In this document: positions 47,223 through 58,319 of the stretch, one piece after another | How positions within the stretch are numbered: the first letter of the stretch is position 1 | How the letters are laid out: every line of letters begins with the position of its first letter | Assembly (NCBI GenBank): GCA_050084985.1 | Contig: JBITNC010000001.1 | Coordinates: 50,902,001-50,966,000, forward strand | Source of the DNA: Nageia nagi | Lineage: Eukaryota; Pinophyta | Reading direction: 5' to 3' | DNA: 64,000 bases | Notes under the pieces: model-generated | What the model saw: the letters and a program-made list of their open reading frames with translations, nothing else | What the model was told of the DNA's origin: nothing | Database searches by the model: none | Translations under genes and position numbers: made by a program

Positions 47223-47341
47223 TATAATATCCCCATTTTTATGGTGTTTTTCCCATTTCACCACTGATAAATGGGAATAATAAATTAGGAGTATTTTTGC
47301 TTATTTTAGGTTTTATTTGACCAATTAATTGTAAGTTCCAC
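47223..47341 (+). mobile_element. 3' LTR fragment of the outer gypsy
   Basis: 119 bp matching 20203-20322, including 'tttttatggtgtttttccca' and 'aataaatgggaa'-like parts. Cut at 47341 by a T9 run that begins the next element. Confidence 0.8.
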
Positions 47342-48900
47342 TTTTTTTTTATATGGGTAAAAGGTTAAAGCACATTTTCAAAAAATAAGACCCTAAAATA
47401 TATATTTACAAAAGATTTCAATTTTTCAATAATAGTAACATTTGGTTCCTAAAAAAACTAATTGAGTATCATTGTAGTCGACACAACAAGAACTACAGGC
47501 AACTATGTTTGTAGTCTAGCTGCTAGAGCTACGAAGATTATTGCCTTTATGTTATTCATTAGAAATGTTTTCTAAACTTGAAAATGTATTCCTACATTTC
47601 AAACTTCATAAGTAATAGTTATGAGAGACATCCTCAAAGTCTTCTATTATTATTTTATATATTGCATCTAAATTGCTTTAAGTGACCTTCATCGAATGTG
47701 AGGATCTTGTAGAAGATCTTCTTGCAATTTTGTTGGCCAATCTGGATGAGGTCTTTGTTGAGCCTTCATTCTTTACTTCTTCTTTATCTTTTATAACCAA
47801 CTTATTCTATATTTTTTTAGGTATGTTTTCATTCCTAGGTTGAGCCAACTCCCCATTTGATAAGGATTCATGAAATCCTATATCATAAGTTTCATGGAGG
47901 GATCTTACTTTAGATTGAGTACTAGTGGTCACATTGGATGCCAGTGCACTTGGCAGATTGATATTTTCAACAAGGTTTTGATTTACCACTTGGGAGATCC
48001 CATTATTTCCATATTTATCATCTTTAGATTCTAAAAAATATTTAATTGACGAGGAGGCTGAGATAGATGGTATCTGATATTTTTTTGATGGAGTTAACAT
48101 TTTCTAGATATACTTATCATTTGACTATTCCACTTTAAGTGCCCAAATTGTTGACATTCATAGCACCTTAAGGAGATATTTTGTACTCAATACTCTACTT
48201 CCAACTTCTCCATTGTAAGGTCAAAGTAGTAGATTGAGACCATGATTTTGGATAATGACGTCCAAACTACAATTTGAGCCTTATGCAAATACTTTTTTTT
48301 GTCTGTGTTCATTTTTGTATAATCATCAACATATAGGAAATTACCAATTGCATTTCTAATTTTAATGATAACTTTCCTACTTCAAAATTTGGTAGGAAGG
48401 GCATACATATTTATCATTACCAAAAAATCATCTATCTCCTTAGAGAGAGGATTGAAATCCACTAACCATTCTTGAATATAAAGGCCTCTTTTTCCAAAGA
48501 AATAGAAACATCTTCTCTGAATGACCCAATCCTTGTCTTCAACATCATCAAAGATGAACATGAAAAAATTATAGGGAAGGAGGATAGTTTAAAGCTTAAA
48601 ATCCCATAAATTTGTAGCAGTTTTTGTTAAATCCTCCAAACTAGGTCGTAGTCATCTTAGCTTGTAAATGATAGCACAAGATTTTAAAACTTTTGGGTCC
48701 AATCCAACTTCATCATCCTTAATGTTTACTACTAGTGGATCATCTGCAGGGCATAGTGGCGAGGACTCAAAATAATCCTTGCATCCACTATGGTTGTGCA
48801 CACCAAAGAGATAAGGGTTTGAACCAATATCCTTTATCATTTCATCCAAATTCATTGCATTTTTAATCTCTAAAATACATCTCACTCGATCGCATATCAA
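47342..48900 (-). pseudogene. Retroposed DUF4283/zinc-knuckle gene (LINE ORF1-like)
   Basis: Minus-strand translation from about 48900 reads MICDRVRCILEIKNAMNLDE and then, in another frame, FMFIFDDVEDKDWVIQRRCF, YFFGKRGLYIQEWLVDFNPL, NAIGNFLYVDDYTKMN, YHKAQI-like, and RCYECQQFGHLKWN. The FxF.D..D...V..R..W.F.KRGL.LQEW..DFNPL block is the DUF4283 domain, which with a CCHC-like knuckle is typical of plant retroelement and LINE ORF1 proteins. The last knuckle Cys is lost. A Ser/Asn-rich tail follows (47807-48100). An A9 tail on the minus strand (plus-strand T9 at 47342-47350) sits at the 3' end inside a gypsy LTR. No ORF2 (endonuclease/RT) and no target duplication were found. Confidence 0.65.
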
Positions 48901-50454
48901 ATACTAACGCTTAAGGCATCCATCGCTATCCGAAAATTCGTGTATTATTCCTCTCACTCCTTTTAAGTATAATCCCTTTTTTCCATTCATTAATATTATC
49001 CTTTTATTCATTCAAGTGTTTATATATTGAGATTTAAATAATAGATATATATTTATCTTCACATGCATACATATTTAATGATGAACCATAAGCCCTAGTT
49101 GCATTTAGATTTATTTTTAGTTTTTTATTTTGAACCCTAAATGTATCTAAATTGCAAACTTTATTTTGAAGGTATTTAAATATCCCATAATGATCTATTA
49201 TTTTTAGCTTGGCACACTTACATACAAAGAGGAAACTAAAGTGAGGTGTTCTACATCAATACCTAAGCCTCAAATAGGACTTGAAGATGGATTTGACGCC
49301 TTGGCATACCTTAAGGTATATGAAAAAACCCCTTTAGGATTGCTGTATCACATTTGAACCCTAAGTAGCCATTATCTATGAATTATCATAGTATATGAAG
49401 AAAAATGCTTCATAAGATACTCTCTTGTACCCTGGATTGATAACATGCCTAGAGGAATTATTTCCCAATTCTCTTTAGATAGTGATCTATATTATTGAGC
49501 CAAGAGTTATCTAGCACCCCATTAGAGGCACATTTAAAAGTTATGGTATCGTTACATAGTATAAAGTAGAAATCATTAAGCTCACAGTGTTGTCTTTAGT
49601 AAAATTTCTTGTATAAGTATGATTTGCTTAGATGATTTTTCTATACTATCCTAAAATTTGCAAAATATTCTTAGATTCCTTAAGTGATCATATACAAAAT
49701 TTATATGAAGAATTTGAAAATATTTAAGTGATTATTTACATCAATTTCTATTACTTGTGTAAGTTTTTCTAACAAACCATGGAAACAAATAATCTAAATC
49801 TATATTCATAAAAACATAAAATCAATATCAAAAAAGTATTATAATCATTTTAACTTTTAATTTTAATTACTAATGTAAATCCTCTTTTACATATATTTTT
49901 TAGCTTATTTCAATTTTACTATATTTTATCATTAAATCAATTTTCACATAATACAAATGTAATGAACTACGTCATAAGTGTATAATAAAAAAATACATGT
50001 TACTTATATATAAATATATTTTAAAAGCAATTAAAAATAAAATTATAAATGATGAATTGACAATCACATCAATTTAAGAGAGTTACGATGGTGAAACCCC
50101 TTATTCAAACAATTACGTATTAATATACAACGGTTACCTTTGGTGAAAATAAGTGATTGAAATAAAATATAAAATATTTATATAGTCAAATATTTACAAG
50201 AGGTAATATATGGACAAAAAATATTAAATATTTAAATTATAAAATAATAAAATTTAAGAAAATTCACTATTAGTTGTAAATGAATTCATAGTTATATTTT
50301 TTGTTGTTGTTTGAAATTTAATAAATAATAAAATTTTATTTGTTATATTTTGATTTCTTATTTTTAAACACCATAATTTGATATCAGAAATTTCAGAATT
50401 TTAGACATAATCGACACTTGAGCTAATTACACAAAGGCTGGCCAATGACTATAT
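48901..50454. other. AT-rich stretch, nothing recognised
   Basis: No retroelement motif, RNA gene or convincing frame. The continuation of the outer gypsy LTR (from 20323 on) was looked for here and not seen. Confidence 0.6.
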
Positions 50455-50691
50455 TTAACCGCAATTCAAGCGCCCAAGATAAAAAAAGGTTTGCTTATCT
50501 CTGGCCATTACAATGGCAGCCGCCAATGTAGCGGCCATAATGGTTGCCACGGATGAAGATAATGATTGGCGGATTTGATCGGTAACAACATGAAGTCTCT
50601 GGTTTCGACCAGGCCTTTTGCTAACATAGCTGTGCAATTGGTTCCTGGATCGGAACTTCATTACATGGATGTAGTCTAACAACGATTTCAT
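50455..50691 (-). CDS. Possible short host exon or gene fragment
   Basis: 78-codon minus-strand frame from ATG at 50691, in a locally GC- and CpG-richer island (50440-50740) unlike its AT-rich neighbours. The product is basic at the start (MKFRSRNQLHSYVSKRPGRN) and Ala/Met-rich later (SSSVATIMAATLAAAIVMAR), which could form one membrane helix or a targeting-like segment. No family recognised. It might be a first exon or a chance frame in a CpG-rich remnant. Confidence 0.25.
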   Translation of the reverse strand: MKSLLDYIHVMKFRSRNQLHSYVSKRPGRNQRLHVVTDQIRQSLSSSVATIMAATLAAAIVMARDKQTFFYLGRLNCG

Positions 50692-50802
50692 GTCTCATGC
50701 ACTAGGGTCTGGTCTGATAATTACCCTTTCTTTTCCCGCTTCTATGCAGTAAATGAATATTTCATTTATTGATAGAGGAAAAATGAATATTTCGTTCATT
50801 CA

Positions 50803-51095
50803 TTTAGGGTTAGGTTTTCGTTAAGATTAGGGTTTTTTTTTCTGTTAGCGTTAGGTTTTCGTTAAGATTAGTTTTTTTTTTATTTTTTATTTGTTAAGGT
50901 TATGTTTTCGTTAAGACTAGGGTGATTTTCTGTCAGGGTTAAGTTTTCGTTAAAATTAGGGGTTTTTCCGTTAGGGTTAGGTTTTCGTTATGATTAGGGG
51001 TTTTTTCTATCAAGGTTAAGTTTTCGTTATGATTAGGTTTTTTTTCTGTCAGGGTTAGGTCTCTGTCAAGATTAGGGTTTTTTCCCGTTAGATTC
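50803..51095. repeat. Minisatellite, about seven units of 37-46 bp
   Basis: Units follow (g)ttagggttaggttttcgtta then agattaggg and a T-run ending ttctg. Copies begin near 50803, 50846, 50893, 50934, 50970, 51011 and 51048. They are diverged mainly in the T-run and by single bases. Short telomere-like (TTAGGG)2 pieces occur inside each unit. A separate 'agaatattctattaa' motif recurs just after (51105-51310). Confidence 0.9.
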
Positions 51096-51329
51096 AGAAT
51101 ATTATATTAAATTTGAAGAATATTCTATTAAAGTTTGAGAAATATTCTGTTTGCATTAGAGTTTTCTTACAAGGTTACAGTTTTGGGGGAATATTTTGTT
51201 AGGTTCCATATTCCCAAAAGAAAATTTCGATCACTTTTTTTCTGTTAAGGTTAGGAGAATATTCCACTATTTATGTTTTTCATATTTGGTTTTGCAGAAT
51301 ATTCTATTAAGGTTCCATTAGTTTTTTTT

Positions 51330-51660
51330 TTTGGGTCATCGTGTCGGGCTCTCTACCGCTGCGGAGTTTTTGACACCATAAAACTGACCGGGCATCGATC
51401 TTGTATAATATCCTGCACATGTCCTCACTCAAAAATCCTTTACTGAATCAGTTCATGGGGGATTCAGAGGTCATTACCATTATTAATGGTAAGAAAGCTT
51501 TTTCACCCAGCATCATGATAGTAAAGCTAATCTTCCATTACTGTTGCAGAGAAATCGCAAAAAATGAAGGAAATAGTTTAAAGAACGACAACCTAATTAA
51601 GAATTCATAACTCGTCCTTACCGTCGTGTACGAAACATTTGCAGGTGAGCATTCTTTCAC
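51330..51660 (+). other. Low-copy-looking stretch with splice-like signals
   Basis: A second CpG-richer patch (gtgtcgggctctctaccgctgcgg, cut here for length; 51345-51365). An open frame at 51401-51610 (MYNILHMSSLKNPLLNQFMG) contains 'atg|gtaagaaag' near 51487 and 'tactgttgcag|agaa' near 51550, and 'acatttgcag|gtgag' lies near 51645. These resemble exon borders, but the implied intron is only about 60 nt. No domain recognised. Confidence 0.2.
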
Positions 51661-53937
51661 TGAAAGAAAACCCCATAAAAAAGATTGTTGGTCTCTCACA
51701 GAAAATTTAAGTATGTAATATATTTAAGAAATGATATATATATGTATGTAATTAAAAGTACAATAATAAAAAATATATTTATAATGAAAATCTTTATTTA
51801 TGATAGTTGTTAATTTGTTGTCAATATCAATAAAGTGAAGTTTATGTCGAAGTTTTACCTTTTCATTTTGAATGCATTTTCAAATCATCCTTTATATCCA
51901 TATATTAGTATCTAAAAAGATCATCTTTAGTCATGCAAGATATTTATTTCTAGTTTTTTTCTCTTGTAAGGATATTACCTCTTCACTTTTATCTTGACGT
52001 TAACATTATTTGTTCTCAAAGTTCATCTGCTACTCTAATTTATTATTTTTTCCATTGATCATCTTCCTCCCTTCCGACACATTGTGGTTGATCCCTCTCA
52101 ACCTCATCCTTCAAAGGAGAACACTCGTAAGTTGATTCAAGTTAATATTTACTACCAAAACACTAATCACATAGAATTGTTCTTCACCATTTAGTAATAA
52201 AAGTTGGCATATTATGCAAAACACTTCCTCTAAGTAGTTGATGGTACCATTTATTGTCCTTCCTATGCTTGGTATCATTTATCACATGGCTTAGCAACCC
52301 CACTTGGATAGATGAGAGTATGTACCTATTGATCTGTATAGCGTAACCTCAAAGGGTTGGTCTGGTTGTGTTCTCCACTACCTACAATGTAGGTTCCTTG
52401 AAAGAGTAGAAGGTGCTGGGGATGCGTTCATGTTAGTTTTTTGCTCAATCTTCAGTTTATAGATGATTCCTATCTATATTCAAGGTTAAAAGAAACAGGA
52501 AAGGAATGAAAGGATAAAGAGTTATAGAAAAGACAAGTAAATAAAAAAGCTAAAATAAGAAATTTACAACCTAAGCATTGCAACACAGATATCAATCCAT
52601 AGCCAAGATTAAGAATAGAAAACTATTTCGCATCTAAGATTTCGCAATCACAATACATAACTACAATTTGTAGAAAACATTTCACACATAACATCCACAA
52701 AAGCAATAAACAACCATTTTGTTGCAAGAGGGCAAAGTATTGTCTGTATGTATTATCATATGTGAATATATCTTACAGATTTGGATAAATTTGTTAGAAT
52801 ATTCGACCCTTATGATCTTTAAAAGTTAGCTATTTATACAGCCTTCTCCACTTCTTAGGTGGTTATGTTTCATTAATATACATAATTGCTAGCATTGAAT
52901 GAGACAACTAAAATAACATTATTTACATAAATACTACAATTGTGTTAGATTACATAGTGAATAAGTACTAACAACATAACTATCTGAGAATTTGCAATTT
53001 TTGAACATCCATGTACATAGAGCCATAATCCTTCTGACATGTCATTGACTGTTCCTTCTTCAGCCCTATAGCTGATTGAAGATAACATTGTAGCTATCTA
53101 AGTAATTACTTATCTGCAAATTGATGTGTATGATTTGGTACTATGCTTTATCAGTTGTTATCTACTTTTTTGCAACCTTTATGATCTCTATTGTAGATGT
53201 TAGTAATTAGAGTAATGATAGTTGATAAACGTTATGTTAACTTGGTTGAAGAAGAAACTACCATTGTTATATGGAAATGAGTTGGTGTCGACACATTAAT
53301 AAGGCCTTGAGGGTCAAACACTTAAGATAAAGTGAACTTAGGTGTTCATTTACTCTTAGCTTTGCTTGACGGAATTTTTTTTCTTCATCTGAGCTTTGTT
53401 GATGATCTAGCTCTTTTGGGTTGCTGATTTCAGTAAAAAATTATGACATCATCACTCAAAATTGGCAAGTTCTATTTGATGTCTTCATAAATCTTCACCT
53501 GCCATTACTTATTTTGGGACCTGCTAATTTTAATCAAAAACTATGATATTATCACTCAGAATTGGCAGGCTCTATTTGATATCTTCATAAATATAAATTT
53601 ATACAACTCTTGAACACTTATGTTAACAATTCTCAAACACTCTAAGGGAATGAATATAACTCTCGAACACTTGTACTTACAATTCTGACACTCTAAGAGA
53701 AAGAAATGAGGATAGGAGGAATTGATAAGAATGAAGGAATAAAAGAATTTACAACTCCCAAAGATTTTTATTTACATCACTCCCGATCATTCTAAGGGAA
53801 AGAAAATAACTCTCAAAGACTCTTATTTACATAACTCCTAGGCACTCTTATTTATAAAACTCTTGGGCACTCTTATTTATAAAACTCTTGAGCACTAAAA
53901 AATAAAAGACTAAAGAATAATTTTGAATTACCTTGAT
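51661..53937 (-). other. Probable 3' UTR and LTR region of the right-hand gypsy
   Basis: Downstream (minus sense) of the extra frame. Contains a TATAAATA box on the minus strand (52831-52838), suggesting an LTR around it. A candidate LTR start, TGTCGACACC, lies at about 53293 on the minus strand, but I see no polypurine tract beside it. Repeats: a duplicated block (53425-53492 and 53523-53591, 'atcactca.aattggca') and three exact-length 25-bp units at 53821-53895. LTR ends are not established. Confidence 0.4.
53821..53895. repeat. 25-bp tandem repeat, three units
   Basis: Units 53821-53845, 53846-53870 and 53871-53895: tcttatttataaaactcttg followed by ggcac, with small differences. It lies directly after the end of the extra frame, matching the 3' UTR arrays seen in the copia elements. 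Confidence 0.9.
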
Positions 53938-56900
53938 TTAGAGTGTAATTCTAAAAGAATATAATCTTCTGATAGCTCTTTGGGGTTTTTGCCTACTAGA
54001 GAATGGAACCCTCTACTTGTTGCTTCCAATATCTTGTTCAGAGGTAAACTTGGTAGAGGTCTCAGCTGCTGGAATTAGATCTATCGGGAGGAATGGGTGC
54101 ATCTTTTTGATTAGATTACTAAGATTTTTATAGTCAATCTATGATAAGACAGGGAATGTCTTAATATTCATTGTATCTACTCTAAACTCTATTAGAACAT
54201 TGTCTAGCCTTCGAACATGCAAAAATCTCGTAATTGCTTTCTGACCCAACTCATTTATTTATTGTAGGTCTGAGATTTGCTTTTCAAAAAAGGACTATTC
54301 AAGAAACTAAGTGGTATTTGCTACCGAACTGGTAGCACTACCCTATACATTTTATTCTTCCCATAATTTGGGAGCCTTTATCTCAATCAAAGAATTAAAA
54401 AATTTATTAATGAATCTCAACTCTGTTGTGAACTGATGCTTATCAATATCCATATTGAGCACTAAATTTTGGAGCTCACAAATATCTCAAATCCTCCATA
54501 AATACAACTATCTTAGTTTGGGAGTGATCACTGCTTTGTCCTTTTCAATCAAGACCCTTAAACAGGCTTGCATTCTTTTTAAAAGTATCTTGGGTGTATC
54601 TAGAGCCAGCTTATAGAGAGCGGTTTGAATGTGGAACTCCTTGATTGCTTGAATTATGTCTTCCTTTAGTAGATGCAAGTGTCATAATGTTATCATTCTA
54701 TCTTCAACTTGCTCCACCAAGGATTTTCTAAAATTCTTTATGAGCAATAATAACTTTGAATTATCATTAGATAAAACTTTATTTATTGTAATAAGAGTTT
54801 GTAGCTCAACTTCAACCTGCTTGACCTTTTGAGCATCAATGACTATAGCTTGAGCTTTGAGATCTTGTATCATTTGATTTGCAGCATCTAGCTAAGCTTT
54901 TGTTGTTGTTATGTTCTTGTCAAGTTTTGACTTTTACTTGTCAAGTTTTGCAATCAAGTCTTTATTTTTATTTTGCAACCCAACTATTATTTTATTTTTA
55001 AGGGAGCAATCTTTCTTATATTGATATATTTTCTTATTCAATTTTTCTATCTTAATCTCCATTGTTTGAAGACTTTTTCCAATTGCCATTGAAGTATTTA
55101 CCAAAAATCTTGACTGATCAATTACTGGTGCACTCTGCATATTTATATCTATTATAACCATAGGAGTAATGTCTAATTTCCCTTCTTTGAAAGGCATTTG
55201 TTCTATTTTAATATCTTCCATTTCTATTACTTTGCTCAAAATTCTCAATGTTGCTCAAGGAGCATAGGAGATTTATTTACAAAAGTTGCCCCATTAATGG
55301 GCTCTTTAATTTATGTAGAAAAAATCAATTTTATTTCTTCTTGTGAGGTTGTAAGAATCAAAGAATGGGGAGTAGTAATTCCACTTGAAGTAGACGTCTC
55401 AACCTATTGGGTAGGCTGTGACTACCAGGGAGGTATCAGGTCTTGAACTTTTATTTCTTACTCTGCCTCTTCCATGACCTTATCTTCATCTTTAGCTTTA
55501 TCCATTAGGCCATAGTTTTTTTTTCAAATTCATCATCATCATGTCTTGGTCGTCCTTTAAGTGCAGCTGTTGTAGATATGCTAGCTCTAATTATGCTTCC
55601 CCTATCTTATCAAATTTGGGTTTGCTCCTTGTATTGGGTTTGTTCTTACACCTAGGCTCCTTGTGTAGCACTAGTGATTGCATCTTGGGGATTTTTTAAC
55701 TCTTTTATATCAAAAATCTCCACCTCTTTTGCCACTACCTCTAGAATTTCTTCTGTAGCCTTTAAAGGTGGAGGTACAATCGTTTGTGACTGTGACCTTG
55801 TCATAGTGGTGCGAGGCTTTTTTACAAGCTTCTTTTCTTTCTTCAAGGTTAGTTGTTTTTGAGCAAGGGTTTGAATTTTCCTTTTCTTCTTTAGAGAAGG
55901 CTCCTAGTAAGAGGTGGTAGTGTCTAAAAGATCTTGCTCTCCCTTCTTTGAAAGCTCAACCATGCTGAATGGTTATCCTACTTGTATTAGCCTTGCTCCT
56001 ATAGCAGATTTTCTTTGAAAATGAGGAGGAAGGGGTTCTCCCAACTTTGGTAAGGGATCTTTGGCATACTCAACCTCCTAGTACTTATCATATTTGAATT
56101 TTTCAAATAATTCACTCTTTATGTGGTGAATTTTTATTGTATACTCAAATCTGAATTTTGCAAAATAATAAATTTTATTAGAACCCCATCTAAGATTTGC
56201 TAACTGAATAAGGACTTCTAGGTTGAGGACAAAATTTTGTCACTTATTTTCTTAATTTTTGTATTTCTTTATCTCCTCAAGGGCCATCCAAGTCTTATTC
56301 AGGAGTGTAAACTCCTAATCAGGATACATTTTTGCTTCTTATTCAATTTTATTTACAAAATATTCAATATGGGGCCTACTATCATGGACAAAATCTATAT
56401 ATTTTTTGGTTGACCTTATTACTTGGGTTATTTTTTTGAAGGGTCATACATCCATGGAGCTTTCACCATATCTAATTTAAAATTCTATATAATGAATTCA
56501 ACTATACTATCTTTACATCCTATTTTAAAAGAGTATAATTTTTAGTAGAAACCAGTATATCTATAATAGATTTAAAATTACCTTTGAACCCATATTTGGT
56601 TTCTATGACACAAATTTGCCTTTCCATTTCTATTGAATATAGCTGGGGGATAACATACTTGGGTAATAAAAAGGTCTCTTGAAATACCCATACCTGATTA
56701 TTATGATGCTATTTCTTAAGAAATACTAATCATTAATTTTGTTTCCATATTGTAGCTCCCTCATTATGCTTTTACACAATCTGTTGAGGAGTTTTTCGAT
56801 CAAAATTTGTACTACTATTGCATAGAACTTGTCCATGAATTCATAGTAGGATCAATGCAACTTACTCAAAATTGGTACCATTAGGTCAATTGGTACTAGT

Positions 56901-57295
56901 GTAGCATTAGAATTCATTAGTTGAATTGGCAACCCTACCTCTATAAGTTTGTCAAGATTTTGATGGGAAAAGAGCCACCAAAGATATGAAGAGTGTCTGA
57001 AATTTGATTTCTTAATTTTAAATAGATACCTCTTTATTTCATTGGTAATGAAAGCTAGAAAGTCATAGCAAACATGAGCCTATGTAATATTGTAAGCCAT
57101 ACATACCATGGCTTCATCTACTTCAATCTGGGTTTTATTTCTTAGGATAACTACCAATGCTTGCAACACTTCTCTATCTTTTTTTTCTTTCAAATAGGGC
57201 TATCTGATTGCTTGGCAAGAGTTGGGCCTTTCTGCTATTTTGATATCTTCCACTAATCCATCTCACCATTCCATCTTAACTGAAAAAGAAGTCAT
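53938..57295 (-). pseudogene. Unrecognised extra frame of about 1,100 codons, sense strand, after integrase
   Basis: From ATG 57295 one frame runs without frameshift for about 590 codons to an A9 run near 55516. One shift there and another near 55260 carry it to a TAA at 53938. Dozens of in-frame stops exist, most of them one C-to-T or G-to-A step from Gln, Arg or Trp, so it is an old coding sequence. N-terminal region: MTSFSVKMEW, DREVLQALVVILRNKTQIEV, AHVCYDFLAFITNEIKRYLF, HSSYLWWLFSHQNLDKLIEV, FMDKFYAIVVQILIEKLLN. Middle: proline/lysine-rich (PLPKLGEPLPPHFQRK; KKEKKLVKKPRTTMTRSQSQ). C-terminal third: long coiled coil (KIEKLNKKIYQYKKDCSLKN; VKQVEVELQTLITINKVLSN), then FINKFFNSLIEIKAPKLW and RFLHVRRLDNVLIEF. 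No Cys/His knuckle, protease or obvious membrane segment. It starts about 1 kb after the integrase GPY/F region. I cannot name the family. Confidence 0.7.
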
Positions 57296-58319
57296 TCTTA
57301 TTCTTTTTTAAATCAATTTATTTTTTTCATATAAAAAGTTCAATCTACTAGAATAACAAACCCTAGATTATGGAATTAGGAGAATAATCTAGTACTACTT
57401 CAAATTTTGGCTCTTATGCATCTCTCTCTTATGGATCCTTGAACATTCCTATATGGTAACCCTTTTAGTGATGTCTATGTGTTAATGAATATAACAACTC
57501 AAGGTAAGTAAATAACTCATAGGGAAAATCATAAGCTAGGCCCTGGTCAATCATGACATCCCTTTTTGAATGAGCCAGTGACTTCCCCTTTTTGGTGACC
57601 TCGGGTATCTTGTGCTATAGAAGAATGTGATTGGGATTGGTTCTCCATGTGTCCATGTGATTGATCACCCCATTTTAGTCCAATTTATTCTTGGGGCATT
57701 CTCAAGATATTCTTCTTGCATCCTTAGAAGGTCAATGTTAAGTTGATCTATTTCAGCTACAAAAGATGATTGAAAAGTTGATATGATATCAACACTCTTC
57801 CTTGAACCTCTAGTTGTCATTTGAAAATGGTAATCTAGGCTATGCAAGCTTCTACAACTTTTCTATCTTTGATTCAATTCAGCTTTGAAATCTATAAGTT
57901 CTGAATGCTTTGAAAACTTGTGTGCTTGAAATTGACTAAGTGTTGAATTAGAAGGTATGGGGGGAATTTTATTCATCCAAAGTTGGTAAGATTTTTATTA
58001 ATTGGTAATTAATATTTGAAGATCTCAAGCCCATGAATTGTGTGGATTGAGCTAGCATAAGTTGAATTTGTAGTTTCAAAGCATGCCAGACTTAATTTAT
58101 GGTACTTGTGCAACGTTTATGAAATTTGAGAAAATATTTTCATAAATGCTATCTTATGCAATTTATAATTGAGAAGTACACCAACATTAACTCTTGATCA
58201 TGCCAAATTAATGTTGAACATTAATGACTATCTACCTTTTGAGAATTGTGTGTAGAAGATGTATAAGTCCCTCTTTTTTTTTGAAAAATTATTTATAATA
58301 TACATGCTCTATGGGTACT

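Larger units (their letters stand above)
20203..47341 (+). mobile_element. Outer Ty3/gypsy element, split by nested insertions
   Basis: The plus-strand sequence at 20203 (TGTAATAACTC...atttttatggtgtttttccc...) is repeated at 47223 (TATAATATCCCC...atttttatggtgtttttccc...). The second copy follows a purine tract (gaaggggtgaaa), as a 3' LTR should. Between them lie gag (40330-41475) and a protease (41640-41899 continuing at 46891-47060), both plus strand. Copia A (22559-39375), a solo LTR (40901-41400) and an inner gypsy (41900-46890) interrupt it. RT and integrase are missing, so it is also internally deleted. The 3' LTR stops at 47341 where a retroposed sequence begins. The link between the 5' LTR and the gag block is inferred from order and the matching LTR. 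Confidence 0.65.

Noticed and set aside
50803-51095. Interstitial telomere repeat
   Set aside because: The plant telomere unit is TTTAGGG. Here TTAGGG-like pieces are only part of a unit of about 40 bp, so I call it a minisatellite.
52827-53295. Defined 3' LTR of the right-hand gypsy
   Set aside because: A TATA box and a TGTCGACACC candidate start were seen, but there is no polypurine tract, no partner LTR in the window and no target duplication, so ends are not stated as fact.
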